Below, one piece after another: positions 1 through 11,687 of a DNA stretch of 64,000 bases; within the stretch, counting starts at the first letter, position 1, and each line of letters starts with the position of its first letter. The position numbers and the translations under genes are program-made. The stretch is from Polytrichum commune (taxonomy: Eukaryota > Streptophyta > Polytrichopsida > Polytrichales > Polytrichaceae): assembly GCA_950295325.1 (NCBI GenBank), contig OX485807.1:25269666-25333665 (forward strand), written 5' to 3'. The notes under the pieces are model-generated. The model ran no database searches, was not told where the DNA came from, and saw only the letters and a program-made list of their open reading frames with translations.

Positions 1-240
1 TGCTGGGCACGTCAAGGAGAAGAAATTCCTTCGTCTCAGGCGCTCCTTGTGAGGGCCACAGGGAAATTGCCTAGTGTTATTCTAGTAATTAGGATAAGTG
101 GTGCAAGGCTGCAGCTGCATGAAGCTTAATTCCAGTAGAATGTTACTTTAGAGATGCACATGATCATGCTTGGCTACCTGTAGAAGGGACTGCTGTCACA
201 GTGGTATTAAAGGTAGGGATGCAAAAAGCGAACTCTATGT

Positions 241-3200
241 ATGAGCAAAGCATTTGTAAATGCTCTTGAGAAAGTGAAATCCAATAAAGAAAAGGTGTTT
301 TACACACCACTTGTGATCAAGTCAGCTGAGAAATGGAGGTAAGGGGTGACCAATTGAAGTTTAGTTGGTGAGGGAGGACGCCCCCCACCCGGTAGATTTT
401 CACTCGTCAGGCACCTCGGTTGCGGCTTCGTGAACAATTTGCTCCAATCCCACGGATCCGTGGGATTCAGAGATATGGTCAAATTTTCACAATTTCTTTG
501 CTGCTTCATCTCATTAGTCTTTCATTTTGTTAATGCCATTTGTTTCTCTCTATGTAGGAGTTGGAGGGAATGGATCTCTCCGATGATCTTGTGGTCTTGG
601 AGCCCTCTGTGGAGGAGGAGCAAGCGAAGGATGCTGTGGACTTGAACAACGTCGAAGAGCTGGAGGATATTGAGGAGGTTGTTCCAGAACAACTCGAGCA
701 AGTTGACCGGGTGAACACCGACGTGCAGGAGGTAGTTGATTTAGACACTTATGTCTTCTGTTCTTGCACCTACCCTCCTTTAGAGTCGGTGGTTGAGTTA
801 TTCTCGTGTGTACTAAATTGAATCGGATGTTTGTAGACTCCCTCTAGACTTCCCGAGGAACCTCCCGAGTCGGCTAACCCCGAGGAGAGTGAGGTCAATC
901 TTCGAGCGAAGCAGAAACAAGATTCGACGGCAGTCATCAATCGCCTCCGCATTCGGCCTCTTGAGAAGTCTCGACTTTGCATCCCCCTCTGCTGCTTGCG
1001 GGATTTGCCACTCATTCGGCCCATCAACGAGTTGGATGTCCAAAGGTTGGAGAACGAATTTGTTACGGGGTACCGAGATGGTGACCGTGTTCTCTATGTT
1101 TCCATCTACAACAACAAGGACGACATCTTGGAGGTCACGGAGGACATCTCGTCCACCTGGAGTCCGTTGTGGAAGCTTGAGAGTGAAAGATTCGATGCAC
1201 GGATGGCCGCCGACCCCGATCTTGTCCACTTTGTGGGCAAGATGTTCTATGTGTGGGAGGGGAACCACCGGTTGACCGCTTGGTGGCGCCACGTGAATAG
1301 GTTCCATCCTATGGAAGAGGCGTGGCATATCTCTCCCTATTGTATTGCCTTGGATTCGCGGAAGCATAGTGGCGTTCTCATGAATGCCATGAACGACGTG
1401 AATTGGTATGTCTCTCTCTATTCTTTGCTACTTCACTCTTTGTTTGTGAGTGTCTTCTCATCTTGTCTTCTTCAATTTTTTGTAGGTCTATCGAGAACGA
1501 CCACGTCAAGTCCAGCCTCCCCTCCAAGCTTCACCGCATCCGCTACTTTGGGACCTTGGAGTTGGAGGACTTCAAGGACCTCATTTCCAAAAAGGACTAC
1601 TTGGTTTGTATCAATGCCAAGAGGAAGCACAACACTTGGTACCCCTTGACCATCGACGTCTTCGCCTCCTTTCTCTACAAGGTAATCACTTCCCCACACT
1701 TTGATTTCTCTCATTTCAATTTCCATCTTCTTCGTTGGCTTACCTTTGCTTGCAACCAGAGAGAGATCTCCGCCGCCTCCGACGCTGCAGCTAGAGCTTA
1801 CAAGGATGAGACTCTAGCCGATCAGAGGACCGCTCTCGGTGTTTGGAGGGCCATGACACTTGCTGAGGAGAAGGCCAGAAAGTCCATTCGCTCCAAGAGC
1901 TTCGAGAAGTATGTGGCCGTTGCCAACTCCGAGAATACCGACGTTTTCTTTGATGAGGTGCTCCTCTTCATCTTCTCTTCTCCTTCGATTTGTCCTTCAT
2001 GATTTCTTCTTGATTTTGCTAACTCACCTCCAATTTCCTCATCTAGATCAATCGGCACTTCTCGGTGAACACGGTCCCGGATATGACCATCGAGAAGCTT
2101 TCTAAGGTGGCCAACACTCATGTCCCGTGTCATTTCAAGGCGAAATGGCTCCGTTGGTGGAATTCCACCATGACTGTCCGAACCGGCAACAAATTCCCTT
2201 CCATTGTGCCCCTTAAGGAGAGGGTCCTTGAATCCTGGCTTCATAAGGCCTCTTTCTGGGCTCAGGTGAATCTCTCCCCTCCTTTGGATTGATTGTTTTC
2301 TCTACGGTTGTCTATCCTCATTTCTTGTTTTTCATTCTATGACTACAGTTGGAGGACAGGGTTGATTTGGAGTTCAAGTCCTTAGAGGCTAGCCTTGGTC
2401 GCGCCATCAATTGGGATGTGCAAGGGGGTGTGTTACGTCCACCAAAGTTCGTGGATGGATGGAGGATCCTTCTCTGGGACCACGCCTTCCCGCATTACTT
2501 TGAGGAGAAGTCAAACACGAAGTTCCTCAAGGGCACGAACCTCACTGAGATTGAAGATGGTATCAAGATCATTCACCGTGTCCTTTATAGGTATTTCTTC
2601 CTCCTCTCCACTTGTCCTTCATTTTCTTTGCAACACTCGAATTTCTCTCATTTTTTCCCATGTCTTTTGCTTTAGGTACATCTATCACAAGCTTATTCCG
2701 AAAGAAGCTCTTTCTGCCTCCTTTCTACCGGTCTATGTCGAGGAGTGGGTTCTGGACTCCTCCCCGAATTTCATGTACACTGACGAGCACGATGTTTACC
2801 CATTTGCTCACCTCAAGCATGCAGGGTGGTATTTGGACTGTTCGAAGGGGTTCGTTCCTCCCTCGGAGGTTCATTTGTTCACCTCTTTGAATGCTGAGGC
2901 ACCCGCTGATGTTGTCTTTCACGAGCCCGTGGTCCCCGAGGAGTCGGTGAAGGGTACGAAGGCATCGAAGGTTGTTAAGGAAATCAAAAGCAAGAAGGTG
3001 AAGGCGGTCTCGGGTACTCAAGCTTCCCAAGCCACTGTGTCTACTCGTTCTGCTACGAAGGCCGCCGCCGAGGCTTCCGCTGCACCTGCTGCCACCTTTG
3101 TAGGTAGCCCATCCCTCCCTCTTGCCTTGCATGCCCCCGCTCCTTTTCACAGCACAGCCACTGCCCCCTCTTTGACTCGCAAGAGGAAGGCATTCGCAGC

Positions 3201-4728
3201 AGCAACGAGTGCTACATCCTCTGAGACTGCTTCTACCTACAGTCTCATTGAGAATGTAGACATCGGAGTGCTCATGGACCACTACACGAAGACCAACTCC
3301 CACCAAGCGGCCTACCTTCGCATCGAAGAATTCCTTGTCAAGGTAGGAGTCCACTTCTTTTTTCATTCTTGCATTCATTTCTATCTTGTGAAGCATTCCT
3401 CTTCTCTTCTCAACCTTCTTCTTTGCTCTACAGGTTGGTGTCGGTCGGACTCGCCTTAACAGGAATCCCAAGTCCCATACCGGTATCGACCTTCTCCTTG
3501 TCGATGTACCGGACAATCTCCCGGTGCCCACCATCTCGACTTCGCCATCCGACATTCCAGCGTGGAACCGCCGGGGTCCGAGTTTCTTTGATGATGTCTT
3601 TACTTTCGCAGAGGACAACCTCCATGACAACGGTGTCCTCGTCATCATGCACCTCGATGCCCCCAAGATGCACGACGACATTCGCGATTGGGCCTTGGAA
3701 TGTCACTTTACTATCGCCAGGGACTGGTGGGGCGTGAATGATCTTCACCTTACGTCCGCACAAGATCCCAAGATGTTTGTAAGTATTTCTTCTCCTCCTC
3801 TTCATTTACTTCAAGTTGTACATTTTCCTTTTTGTCACTAATTATGCAATTTTCTTTGTAGACAAAACGCTTCTTCATCAAGGTTCTTGTGCCCCTCGGC
3901 TCCACTCTCTCCGTTTACGAGGCGGAGGACTATTCGAAGTTGGGCTTCTCATTGGAGAAGGATTCCCTTCTCCACAATTTCACGGATGAGGAGAGCCAGC
4001 TCATGAAGGATGGCAAGGTGCCATGGAGAGGGGCTCGAGAGAAGAGCATGGAATTCTTAAGCATTGTTATCCAGACGCTCACGAGGAAGCACGACATTGT
4101 CATGGATTGGCAATGTGGCACAGGTTTCTCTTTGCCCTCCTATACTTTGTCTTTGAGTTTCATTTCTTGCTTTTGCATTTTTAATTTTTTTTCTCTACCT
4201 CACTCAATTTCTTTTCATTTAGGTGCATCCATCACTGCGTGTCGTATGGCTGAGCGCCACATTGTGGCGCTCGAGCGAGACTCGGAGATCTTCGAGGCCA
4301 TCCTGCTGCCTATGCGGGACTCTGTACCTCCGGCCGAACCCGTTGTCGCACATCCGGACCCCTCTTCTACTGAACCTCGGCAAAAGCTCCTGAGGCGTCA
4401 CAGAAAGTGTGCGTAAGTCTGATTTCTAACTTAGCACCTCTTTCATTGGTTTTTTTTTCATTTCTTTTCTTGCTTTAGCTTATGCATTCTAATATGTTGC
4501 TTTGTGTGCAGAGTTCCACGGGAGAGCCCTATCCGTGTCCTCAACCCAGACATGTTTCGAAGCCCTCCACGGGCGTTCGAACTACCTTCGTATGCTGGTG
4601 GGCTTGCCCATCAGTTCGCGGTCGCACCATCTCCAACTATTACTCGCGCTCGTCCTGTTGATAGGCGTGTGTTGGAATATTTAGATGTAGAGGCCAGGCA
4701 GGGAATGGAAAGTGATAGAGATGACTAG
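241..4728 (+). CDS. ParB/Srx-like and DNA-methyltransferase-like fusion protein, 13 exons
   Basis: Exons read as 241-338, 411-477, 558-731, 837-1405, 1486-1681, 1760-1957, 2047-2265, 2349-2590, 2676-3342, 3434-3778, 3862-4123, 4223-4412 and 4512-4728. All introns are GT-AG and the phases join to one 1147-residue frame. ATG 241 follows an in-frame stop at 214-216. Residues about 165-280 resemble ParB/sulfiredoxin folds, with GNHRLTAWWRHV at 255-266. The middle (about 300-640) is unrecognised. Residues about 660-780 are a Lys/Ala/Ser-rich linker with a possible nuclear signal RKRK at 756-759. Residues 825-1045 follow the order of beta-class N6_N4 methylases: a motif-IV-like DLLLVDVPDN (829-838), a helix plus NGVLVIMHLD strand, a motif-X-like REKSMEFLSIVIQTL, then the SAM-site-like DWQCGTGAS (1007-1015) followed by HIVALERDSE. 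Family assignment is inference from motifs. The canonical DPPY is replaced by DVPD, so activity is doubtful. The intron at 4124-4222 splits the SAM loop in phase 1. Confidence 0.72.
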
Positions 4729-6295
4729 GCATTTTTTAAACTTTGAATAGCATTATAACACAAAAAAAAAATGTTTTCTTGCCTCCAAACACCCGTGGGG
4801 CATTTGGTTATGTTAAAGGGCACATGCGTCTCTAAAGTGATGCTTGGAATGGTTGGAGCTCGATGTTCTTCCTTTGTCATATAATTTCTTATATGAAGTA
4901 GTAAAAGCCCTTGACATAGTAATTGTTTCCATTCCCCACACATCATATAAGCTTTATATCTAGGTGGGGGAGGGAATTATTGCATACGAACGTATCTATC
5001 ACTCGTCCACCGTGAAAACCCTAGAATAGTATGTAACTTTGAGTACTATTGTTTCTTATTAATTTGACATCAAAATTTGAGGCCAATCAACCTAAAGAAT
5101 ATTCACTTGTTGGATTGTATAAACTTCGCCATTTGAATTATTGTTTCGAGGATGCCCGCATCTAAATGATGAAGCCAGCCCTAATTACGCCCTTAGCCTT
5201 AAACACTAAAACAAATTTGTGAATTAATTAAAACACAATTTCATTTCAACCTTGAACGGTCCTCATTTAAATCACCCTTTCATTTAAATGATGACATCAG
5301 CCCTGATTTCACTATATATATAATAACAAAAATTTGCAGTAGGACCCCCTTCCACGGATTTGGGGTACTCTTTTCCCTAAAAATATACATTTACAATTTT
5401 GTCCGGACCAAATTCAGTGGTAATAGGATCCTTATGTTTCAATGAATTTTTGAAAAGCGAGCGGAGAAATTCACGAAAACATGACGCTCACCGCTCTACG
5501 CTCATGCTGTAACTTTCCCCCATCCCATTAACATATGGTTTTATGGGATCTTGATTATTTCATTAGAAAAAAATCCTCAAGACTCGTGTTGCCATATAGA
5601 CATCCATGTCATACTCGAGACTTAGGGTTTGGGACCCAATGTGAAGTGGTAAGTCCCAACTTTTAAGCACTTAATGGTTGAGATTGCATGGATTGATCTC
5701 AAGTGAATTGGGACTTAGGACTTGGGATCCCATGTGAACCAATCCTAGAACACACCTCTATCATTCAAATTTGTTGGAGATTGAATATTTCCTATTGTAA
5801 ATTGCACTAACATGTTCTTTATATGATGTACAAGTTGTGAAAATGTTTCATAAATTATGGAGTTGTTTTGTAGTGTATACAAATAGATTTATAACTACAA
5901 GCTCACAAATTCATATCAAATTCATATTGATTTCCATGAGTGCAAGATTTTAAGGTTGATAGATAGACCTCTACATTATCTGAGGAAATTAAACAACAAG
6001 TACTTGAAGACCAAATTATTGATGAACTTGGACACCAAAGTTAGTGGTATGACCTACTCCAATTTTTTACCTTTTGGACTTTGGAGTAGGTATCAAATCC
6101 AAAAATGACCTACTCCAAGATTCACAAGGCCCTATATATTTATATATATAAAGAATAATAATGGTTTTTTTATAGAATGGTAAGGAATATCACAGCCAAA
6201 TCTTCATGCAATGAAATTGATTTTAGAGTCTAGGAAGCCAAAATGCTAATGAGACTAAAAATACATCAAGATAGTTTCAAACTGGCTACACTAAA
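4729..6295. other. AT-rich intergenic DNA, no gene seen
   Basis: Base composition drops visibly to AT-rich directly after the stop codon of the ParB-methyltransferase gene. I see no ORF of substance and no exon with good splice signals. The first few hundred bases probably include the 3' UTR of that gene, but I cannot place the polyadenylation site. Confidence 0.5.
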
Positions 6296-6667
6296 TATGA
6301 TATTTAGTGCCATCAATTCTAAATGTCTTGCTCAATACTAATTGTAAACCGTGGTGTAGTGTCACCAACACTAAATGTCAACCCAACATTATTTGTCATT
6401 CCTTGTAAATTTTTCGGGGATTATAGGTCTCTAGTGTTGCAATTACTATCACTTACCAAGTGACAACATTTTTCATCCAAATTTCAATCATCCATGACAA
6501 TATTTCCATCAGAAGTTGCTGACAAGAGAAGGTAGGGTTTTGGCCAATAATTAACTCATCCATCATCCATCGCAACATTTGTAAACTTATCAATAAGAAG
6601 TGTGATCCAAAAAGTTACCATAGTGACATTAAACATCATACAACACTAAATATCACATTTAGTGTAG
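6296..6667. mobile_element. MITE-like element, ACTAAAT terminal inverted repeats
   Basis: The left end CTACACTAAATATGATATTT and the inverted right end CTACACTAAATGTGATATTT are near-identical inverted repeats enclosing about 370 bp without coding capacity. The same terminal sequence bounds elements at 23954, 26358 and 27785, so this is a longer member of a local family. A target-site duplication is not clear. Confidence 0.55.
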
Positions 6668-6876
6668 TTTCCTAGAGTGGTGGATTATGGTAACCTTCAT
6701 GAGATAAAGACTAATGTCAACTTCTTCTTGATCCGATTGAAAGAAAGACTTTGAGACTTGCTCTTTATGATCATGAACAAGGAGTGTTGTCCTCACCAGA
6801 GAAATTGTCACTCCCTGTAATAGTCGATCAGTATGAGATATTAGGTAAGGCCTTATGTGGTCACTCTTCATAAAAC

Positions 6877-7570
6877 GATCAGGTACTGTTTAGTGAGCAG
6901 GGTTGAGCTCTGTGATGCATGGTACAACATGAGCTCTGATTGTAATTCAGAAACAACACTGGAAGCGTCTCGAAATATTTGGATAGAAACTGCAAAATAG
7001 TACATAAATGAGGTTTCCACAGCAGTTTTACATGAACATTGTTGCAGCTTCTCCATCAATTGGTGAACTATCCAACCATTCAACCACTTAAAACATGAAA
7101 ATCAATGACACCACAGCTATCAAACGAGTCTAGCTCTATGCAATTATTGCACTGTGGGTAGATGAATTATAAACTCGGATATGATCAGGTAATGACTTTG
7201 TTAGCAGGGTTCAGCTCTGCAACGGTGAAATAGGAGCTAATCTGATTGTAATTCAGAAACAACACCAAAGAAGGAGCGTCTCGGAATAATTGGATAGAAA
7301 CTGCAATAAACTACAGAAATGAGTTTTCCGAATGGGTTTCATATGAACACTGCTGGAGCTGTTCTCCAGACACAAAGAGACTCCATCAATTGGTGAACCT
7401 ATCCAACCACCTGAATACGAAAATTAATGACTTCCCAGCTATCCAACGCGTCTAGTATGCAAAAATTGCGCAGTGGGACGATGAGTCGAAAACTTGGCTA
7501 TGATCAGGTAATGTTTAGTGAGCAGGGTTCAGCTCCGCGACGGTACAACAGGAGCTAATTTAGAAACGGC
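6877..7570. repeat. Tandem repeat, about 310-bp unit, 2.2 copies
   Basis: Units start at 6877, 7183 and 7502, each with GATCAGGTA followed by GCAGGGTT(C/G)AGCTC. Two nearly full units (306 and 319 bp) and a partial third (to about 7570) share many blocks, including GATTGTAATTCAGAAACAAC and CTCCATCAATTGGTGAAC. Divergence between units is moderate, so the duplication is not recent. No coding frame is conserved across the units. Confidence 0.8.
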
Positions 7571-9815
7571 ATCCAACATTCTTGTGATCGGTTTTGGTGT
7601 TTGGTGTCCGGGCGACCAACCCTAAAGAGAATGATGAATTGGTTGGTCGCCCTCGCCATCCTTCAAGGGCAATCTCCATCACTTTGTTGTCTCCTCCTCC
7701 TGTAAATAAGGTACCAGGCGGTGGCTGAAACCAACAACGCTGCTACAACTGTCTTTGAGATGGAGATGTTCGGGGGTACGAAGCCTCCGCCATGCTCAGC
7801 CTTCTTTTGGCACGTACCTCTTCAGATTTGACATACATCCTTATTAAGAACGGACAGCATCATAAGGACCTGATGATGACATGCTTGGAACAAATGCAGC
7901 TCAAAGCTCATAGTAAACTGAGTGCATTGAAGAAACAATTCACATTGAGCAGATGTACCCTCCTCGACCTTCTGAATTAAAGATCTGTTACTGCATTGAC
8001 CTTTTTCTGCTCATGAATCGTAAGAACTGTAGACTAACAACACCTCGACAAAATGGCTATTGAATTCCATGGAAAGGACGAGTGGGATTTCAAGAGGTAT
8101 GGTAAAGCAATGTCAATGTAGTCAACATCAAGGAAAAACCTTTCTGATGACAATTTCGCATCAACTATTTCACTGAGATATTTTTGAGATTCAGGATGAG
8201 TTATCAGAATGCAACAACCAGGTGCTTACTCTTCTCCCATTGTGTGATGTTGCTCAAGAGCAACCAGTTGGTGACCTTTGAAGTTCACCTGCTTTGCTTC
8301 ACAGGCCAGCCGAACACTGGGGACGAGATCGTGCTCCAGAGCTCGAAGACTGCAAATTGCAAGAATATCCTTGCCACCTTCGAAGTTGACGCTATACATC
8401 AGAGGGGTTTAACTGCCATATCTCTCAAACCCGTGTCTTCTGGACAAAACGGCTAGCACCCTGCCATGTCACAAGAAAGAATCCACTACCGCAGAGGCTT
8501 GTCCATCCTGAAACTTTTCCTATACTCAAGCCAAGGGAAGAGACGGGTTGTGATTGGGTGCACAGGGTCGGTGGACAGTCGCGTCCCCTCGACTTCCGGA
8601 TGCGGGAGAATCACAATTATTTAGATGGGGAGGTTATCATGATCAAGGGGTTCCAGACCAAAAACACCTAGAATCGAAGAGTGTACTGGATCTGGCTGGG
8701 TAGTCAGAAAAAAAATGTCATCGAAAAGGAGGATGACAAGATGGAAAAGAAGAGAAAGAAGGCTTGGAGATCTACTGGAAGGACCAAAAGATAAGGACCA
8801 TGGAAGAATAGGAGGGACTCTTTCCATGCATTAATGACAAGTGACAAGTGGATATGTTTGTCCCTATGACAGTTTCTTTCCAATTTTCCTTGTAGAAGGA
8901 AGTCTTATAGTGGCCCTATTGTCTCAGCTACTAAATTTCCAGCATGTCTAGATAAATTGTGGTTAAGTTGTGGAATTCAACCACAACTTGACTAGGATCC
9001 TGCACCACACAGATGCCAGTCCTCCACAAAAACATGATGAGCATCTGTTGTTGCTTCCATCTTAAATCCATACGACACAACGGATTTTGGTTATGAGGTG
9101 TCCTCATCACTATATTTGTGAAAGCAGGCTAAAGCCCCCTCAAGATCCTTTGCGAGCGAGTCGCAAACTCGCTACATCAAGGACAACAATCAGCAATTTA
9201 TAGCACAGATGGTGCTGTAACGTGAGTCGACGCATCCAAATGCTCAAATTCATCAGAATGCATGAATAGCAGTGCTATTTGATTCGTGACTGGAAATTAA
9301 CAATGCAAGAGAGACACACCTGGAGGTTCGATGTCAAGCACAGATTCAACTCCGAAATGGTTCCTCTCTGTCGAGGCCAAGGTTCTGTGTAGAGAGACCC
9401 AGTACGCGTCCAATTCTCAGTTGCTCGTATCGAGATGATTCTCTCAAACATTTCGCGTGTCTTTTGAGTCACACAATGTGGCTATTGCAGTGAAGCAAAT
9501 TACCTAAGTGAAGATTCTGAAGAAATGCCGGTGGTTCACACACCGTGAATATATATGTTCATAACCAAAAGCTTGACGCCTGGATTATCACAATGTTCCA
9601 AAGATAGTGCAAGATTCGTAAAAAAACAGTCTTCATGTCTACTCATGCTATACTTCTAGGAACTAATACTTGCTCAATAGAGAAATATAAACAGGCACCC
9701 TTAGTGAACTTGCAGCATGGTTAAAACTATGTACAGGTAATAAAGAGTCTTCACGGAAGTTGCAACAATATGGACACCGCCCTTCATCAATCCTGCACAC
9801 ATCCCACACGTCAAG
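7571..9815. other. Intergenic stretch with weak coding-like fragments
   Basis: Short open frames occur on the plus strand, for example 7792-7980 and 8184-8456. They end at natural stops and lie in slightly GC-richer DNA, but I recognise no domain and the frames do not join through clear splice sites. They may be decayed exons or part of an unrecognised transcript. I would not call a gene here. Confidence 0.3.
7610..7652. repeat. Perfect 12-bp inverted repeat
   Basis: GGGCGACCAACC at 7610-7621 is the exact reverse complement of 7641-7652, with a 19-base spacer. It could be a protein-binding palindrome or an RNA hairpin. Nothing else nearby explains it. Confidence 0.6.
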
Positions 9816-11687
9816 TCAGGTTGATGGCTGCAGAGAGACATATACTTACAATCTAGAATTTTCTTGCAATAGGAACAATTAATCCTAAGAATAAGTTCAA
9901 TGTTTGAAGGTAACCATGCACTGCCACAAGCAACATCCCATACAATCATCCAAAGTCTTCAAACAACGTGCGTCCGATATGAAACAAGAATCTGTCACTC
10001 TTCCCGGTGCCAGGGTTACCAAATAAACTTGTGTTGCACGCTTGAAGAGTCTTAGGTGGAAAAGTCGTTGAGTACATTAATGCTCTACCGACTTACTTGA
10101 ACATGAATTGTTAAAAAATGCACGAGAAGTGGAAGGGGGAAACAGAGAAAATAAAGCCTACCTCTTGGCCTTTTCCCTTTAATCTTGTTTCGCTGGTTTT
10201 GCTGAAAGGCAAATGCATAGGTCCAAAGGGAGTGTCAACCTCCACACTCCCTACCATAGCGTATCCAGTTCCCTTCCCTCTTACTATATCCCACAAAGCT
10301 CCGCCAAACTCCTTAGGTCGAAATGTGATAGGGACTTCTAAGAGTCCAGTATCACCACCCTTTATATTAGTCGCTTGCTCTAGGCTTGCCTGGCCAATAC
10401 TTACGTCCGCAAGCTTCAGATCGTATTCAAATTTTTTAATCCCTACAAACAGAAGTATCAAGAAGGTTTAAGTTATGTGTAAAAATTAGTTTTCATCAAA
10501 AGAGCTCTTCTTCACATCAACATAAACTAGGATTGTGCCAAAATGGTCAGAACATAGGCTGCACATATCAAAATTGACTAGCGTTGTAAGGCATGCTACA
10601 ATCGATCTTATTTCACTTGCTTGATACAATAAAGTGGATCTAGAAATGGAACATGCAATTGAAAAATGAGGATCAATAATAGTGGGAAGGCCGAAAAGAA
10701 GAATCTATGTACCAATGTCGAAGTGGTTCAAGTTTTTGAGACTGAGATGTAATGTAGCAGCTGTTTCTTCCAAGGAGAGGTGCTCCCACTCAACTCTCTC
10801 CAGGTCCACGTCTGGTTTCTGAGGGATGGGTATCTTGCCTTCTTTCTGTAACGGGAGAGTGATCCTTCCAAGGATAGGGACATCAGCTATGAGGGCCACC
10901 TGCAAATATAAGCAATTAAAGTATTAAAAGCGCAAGTTTCTCAACTAGAGTTTGAAAGTTGAAGCTGAGCTTCAGTAACTCTAAGAAATTTTCATACAAA
11001 TCTTCCTATGAAATGATTTTCCATGACCATCACACGACTTTCGAACTATTTCTACCTTAGCACACAAATCAGCTGGACTGTTTGTGCTAGACGCATCTGT
11101 TCGGACATAAGGTTTATCAGAAGGAACGTCAATCAAGCCAGGCAAACAACCAGAAAACCGGAATTTAAGAACACACAAACCTTGACAAGATACGGAATCA
11201 CTTGGCCAGGTTTAATATCATCGAAGGTATCAACGATGTCCTTGTAAATCAAAGTGAGGGGGATCTTGATGGTTTCAGATCCATGAGCGTGAATTGTGCC
11301 AGCATCTGGAATGGTCCCTGAGCACAGCTTGCGGCCGTCGCTCTCAATGTCATAGGGCATGTCAACTAGAGGTATTGGAATTGGATTAGGATTGGTGATG
11401 AGGACATCGATAATGATCTCGGCACGTTTCGTGTTTATGACGGGAAGATGGAAACCTGTGATATCAGCATCAGGTTTCCCCCAGCTAAAAGCTCCACCAA
11501 TAGCTTTCCCCACATCTTTGATGAAACCAAGTACCCCTCCATGCCCAGCTTCTTTGTCCTCCTCTTTCACTTCCTCCTTCTCTTTGCCCTTGCTTCCCTT
11601 ATCTTCAATGCTCACTTCTCGTAAGCTTTCTTGCAGCTCTCCAACATGTCTTTCGTCGCTGTCCGCCATATCTCGTGGTATCTCCAT
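9816..11687 (-). CDS. LEA group 2 protein with tandem WHy domains
   Basis: Exons on the minus strand are 11687-11181, 10899-10713 and 10442-10162 (325 codons, phases 0 and 1). A very short last exon follows: either PST-stop (stop 9816-9818, better pyrimidine tract) or D-stop (9787-9789). The protein is close in plan to the Arabidopsis two-domain LEA-2 protein At2g44060. It has a charged Lys/Glu N-terminus, a first LEA_2/WHy domain (about 73-195) with NPNPIPIPLVDMPYDIESDG and a following IPDAGTI, then VPILGRITLPL and GKIPIPQKPD. A second domain (about 200-320) has FRPKEFGGALWDIVRGKGTG and VDTPFGPMHLPFSK. Such proteins are soluble and accumulate in dehydration and seed or spore maturation; they are thought to protect proteins or membranes. 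ATG 11669 (MADSDERH) is an alternative start. Confidence 0.9.

Noticed and set aside
813-1367. 184-codon minus-strand open frame
   Set aside because: Antisense of exon 4 of the same gene, whose sense frame has the GNHR motif and valid splice sites.
2395-3459. 354-codon plus-strand open frame taken as one exon
   Set aside because: It starts out of frame and reads through the introns at 2591-2675 and 3343-3433; only the 2676-3342 part is the real exon.
2725-3681. 318-codon minus-strand open frame
   Set aside because: It is the antisense shadow of exons 9-10 of the plus-strand ParB-methylase gene; it reads through two introns of that gene and shows no domain.
241-4728. Bacterial or phage contamination as the source of the ParB-methylase gene
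   Set aside because: Twelve GT-AG introns with consistent phase require a eukaryotic nucleus, and the sequence continues without a break into plant-type DNA.
9701-9949. 82-codon minus frame as a continuation of the LEA protein
   Set aside because: It is not joined in phase to a good acceptor; the LEA family ends soon after the second WHy domain, and short terminal exons fit better.
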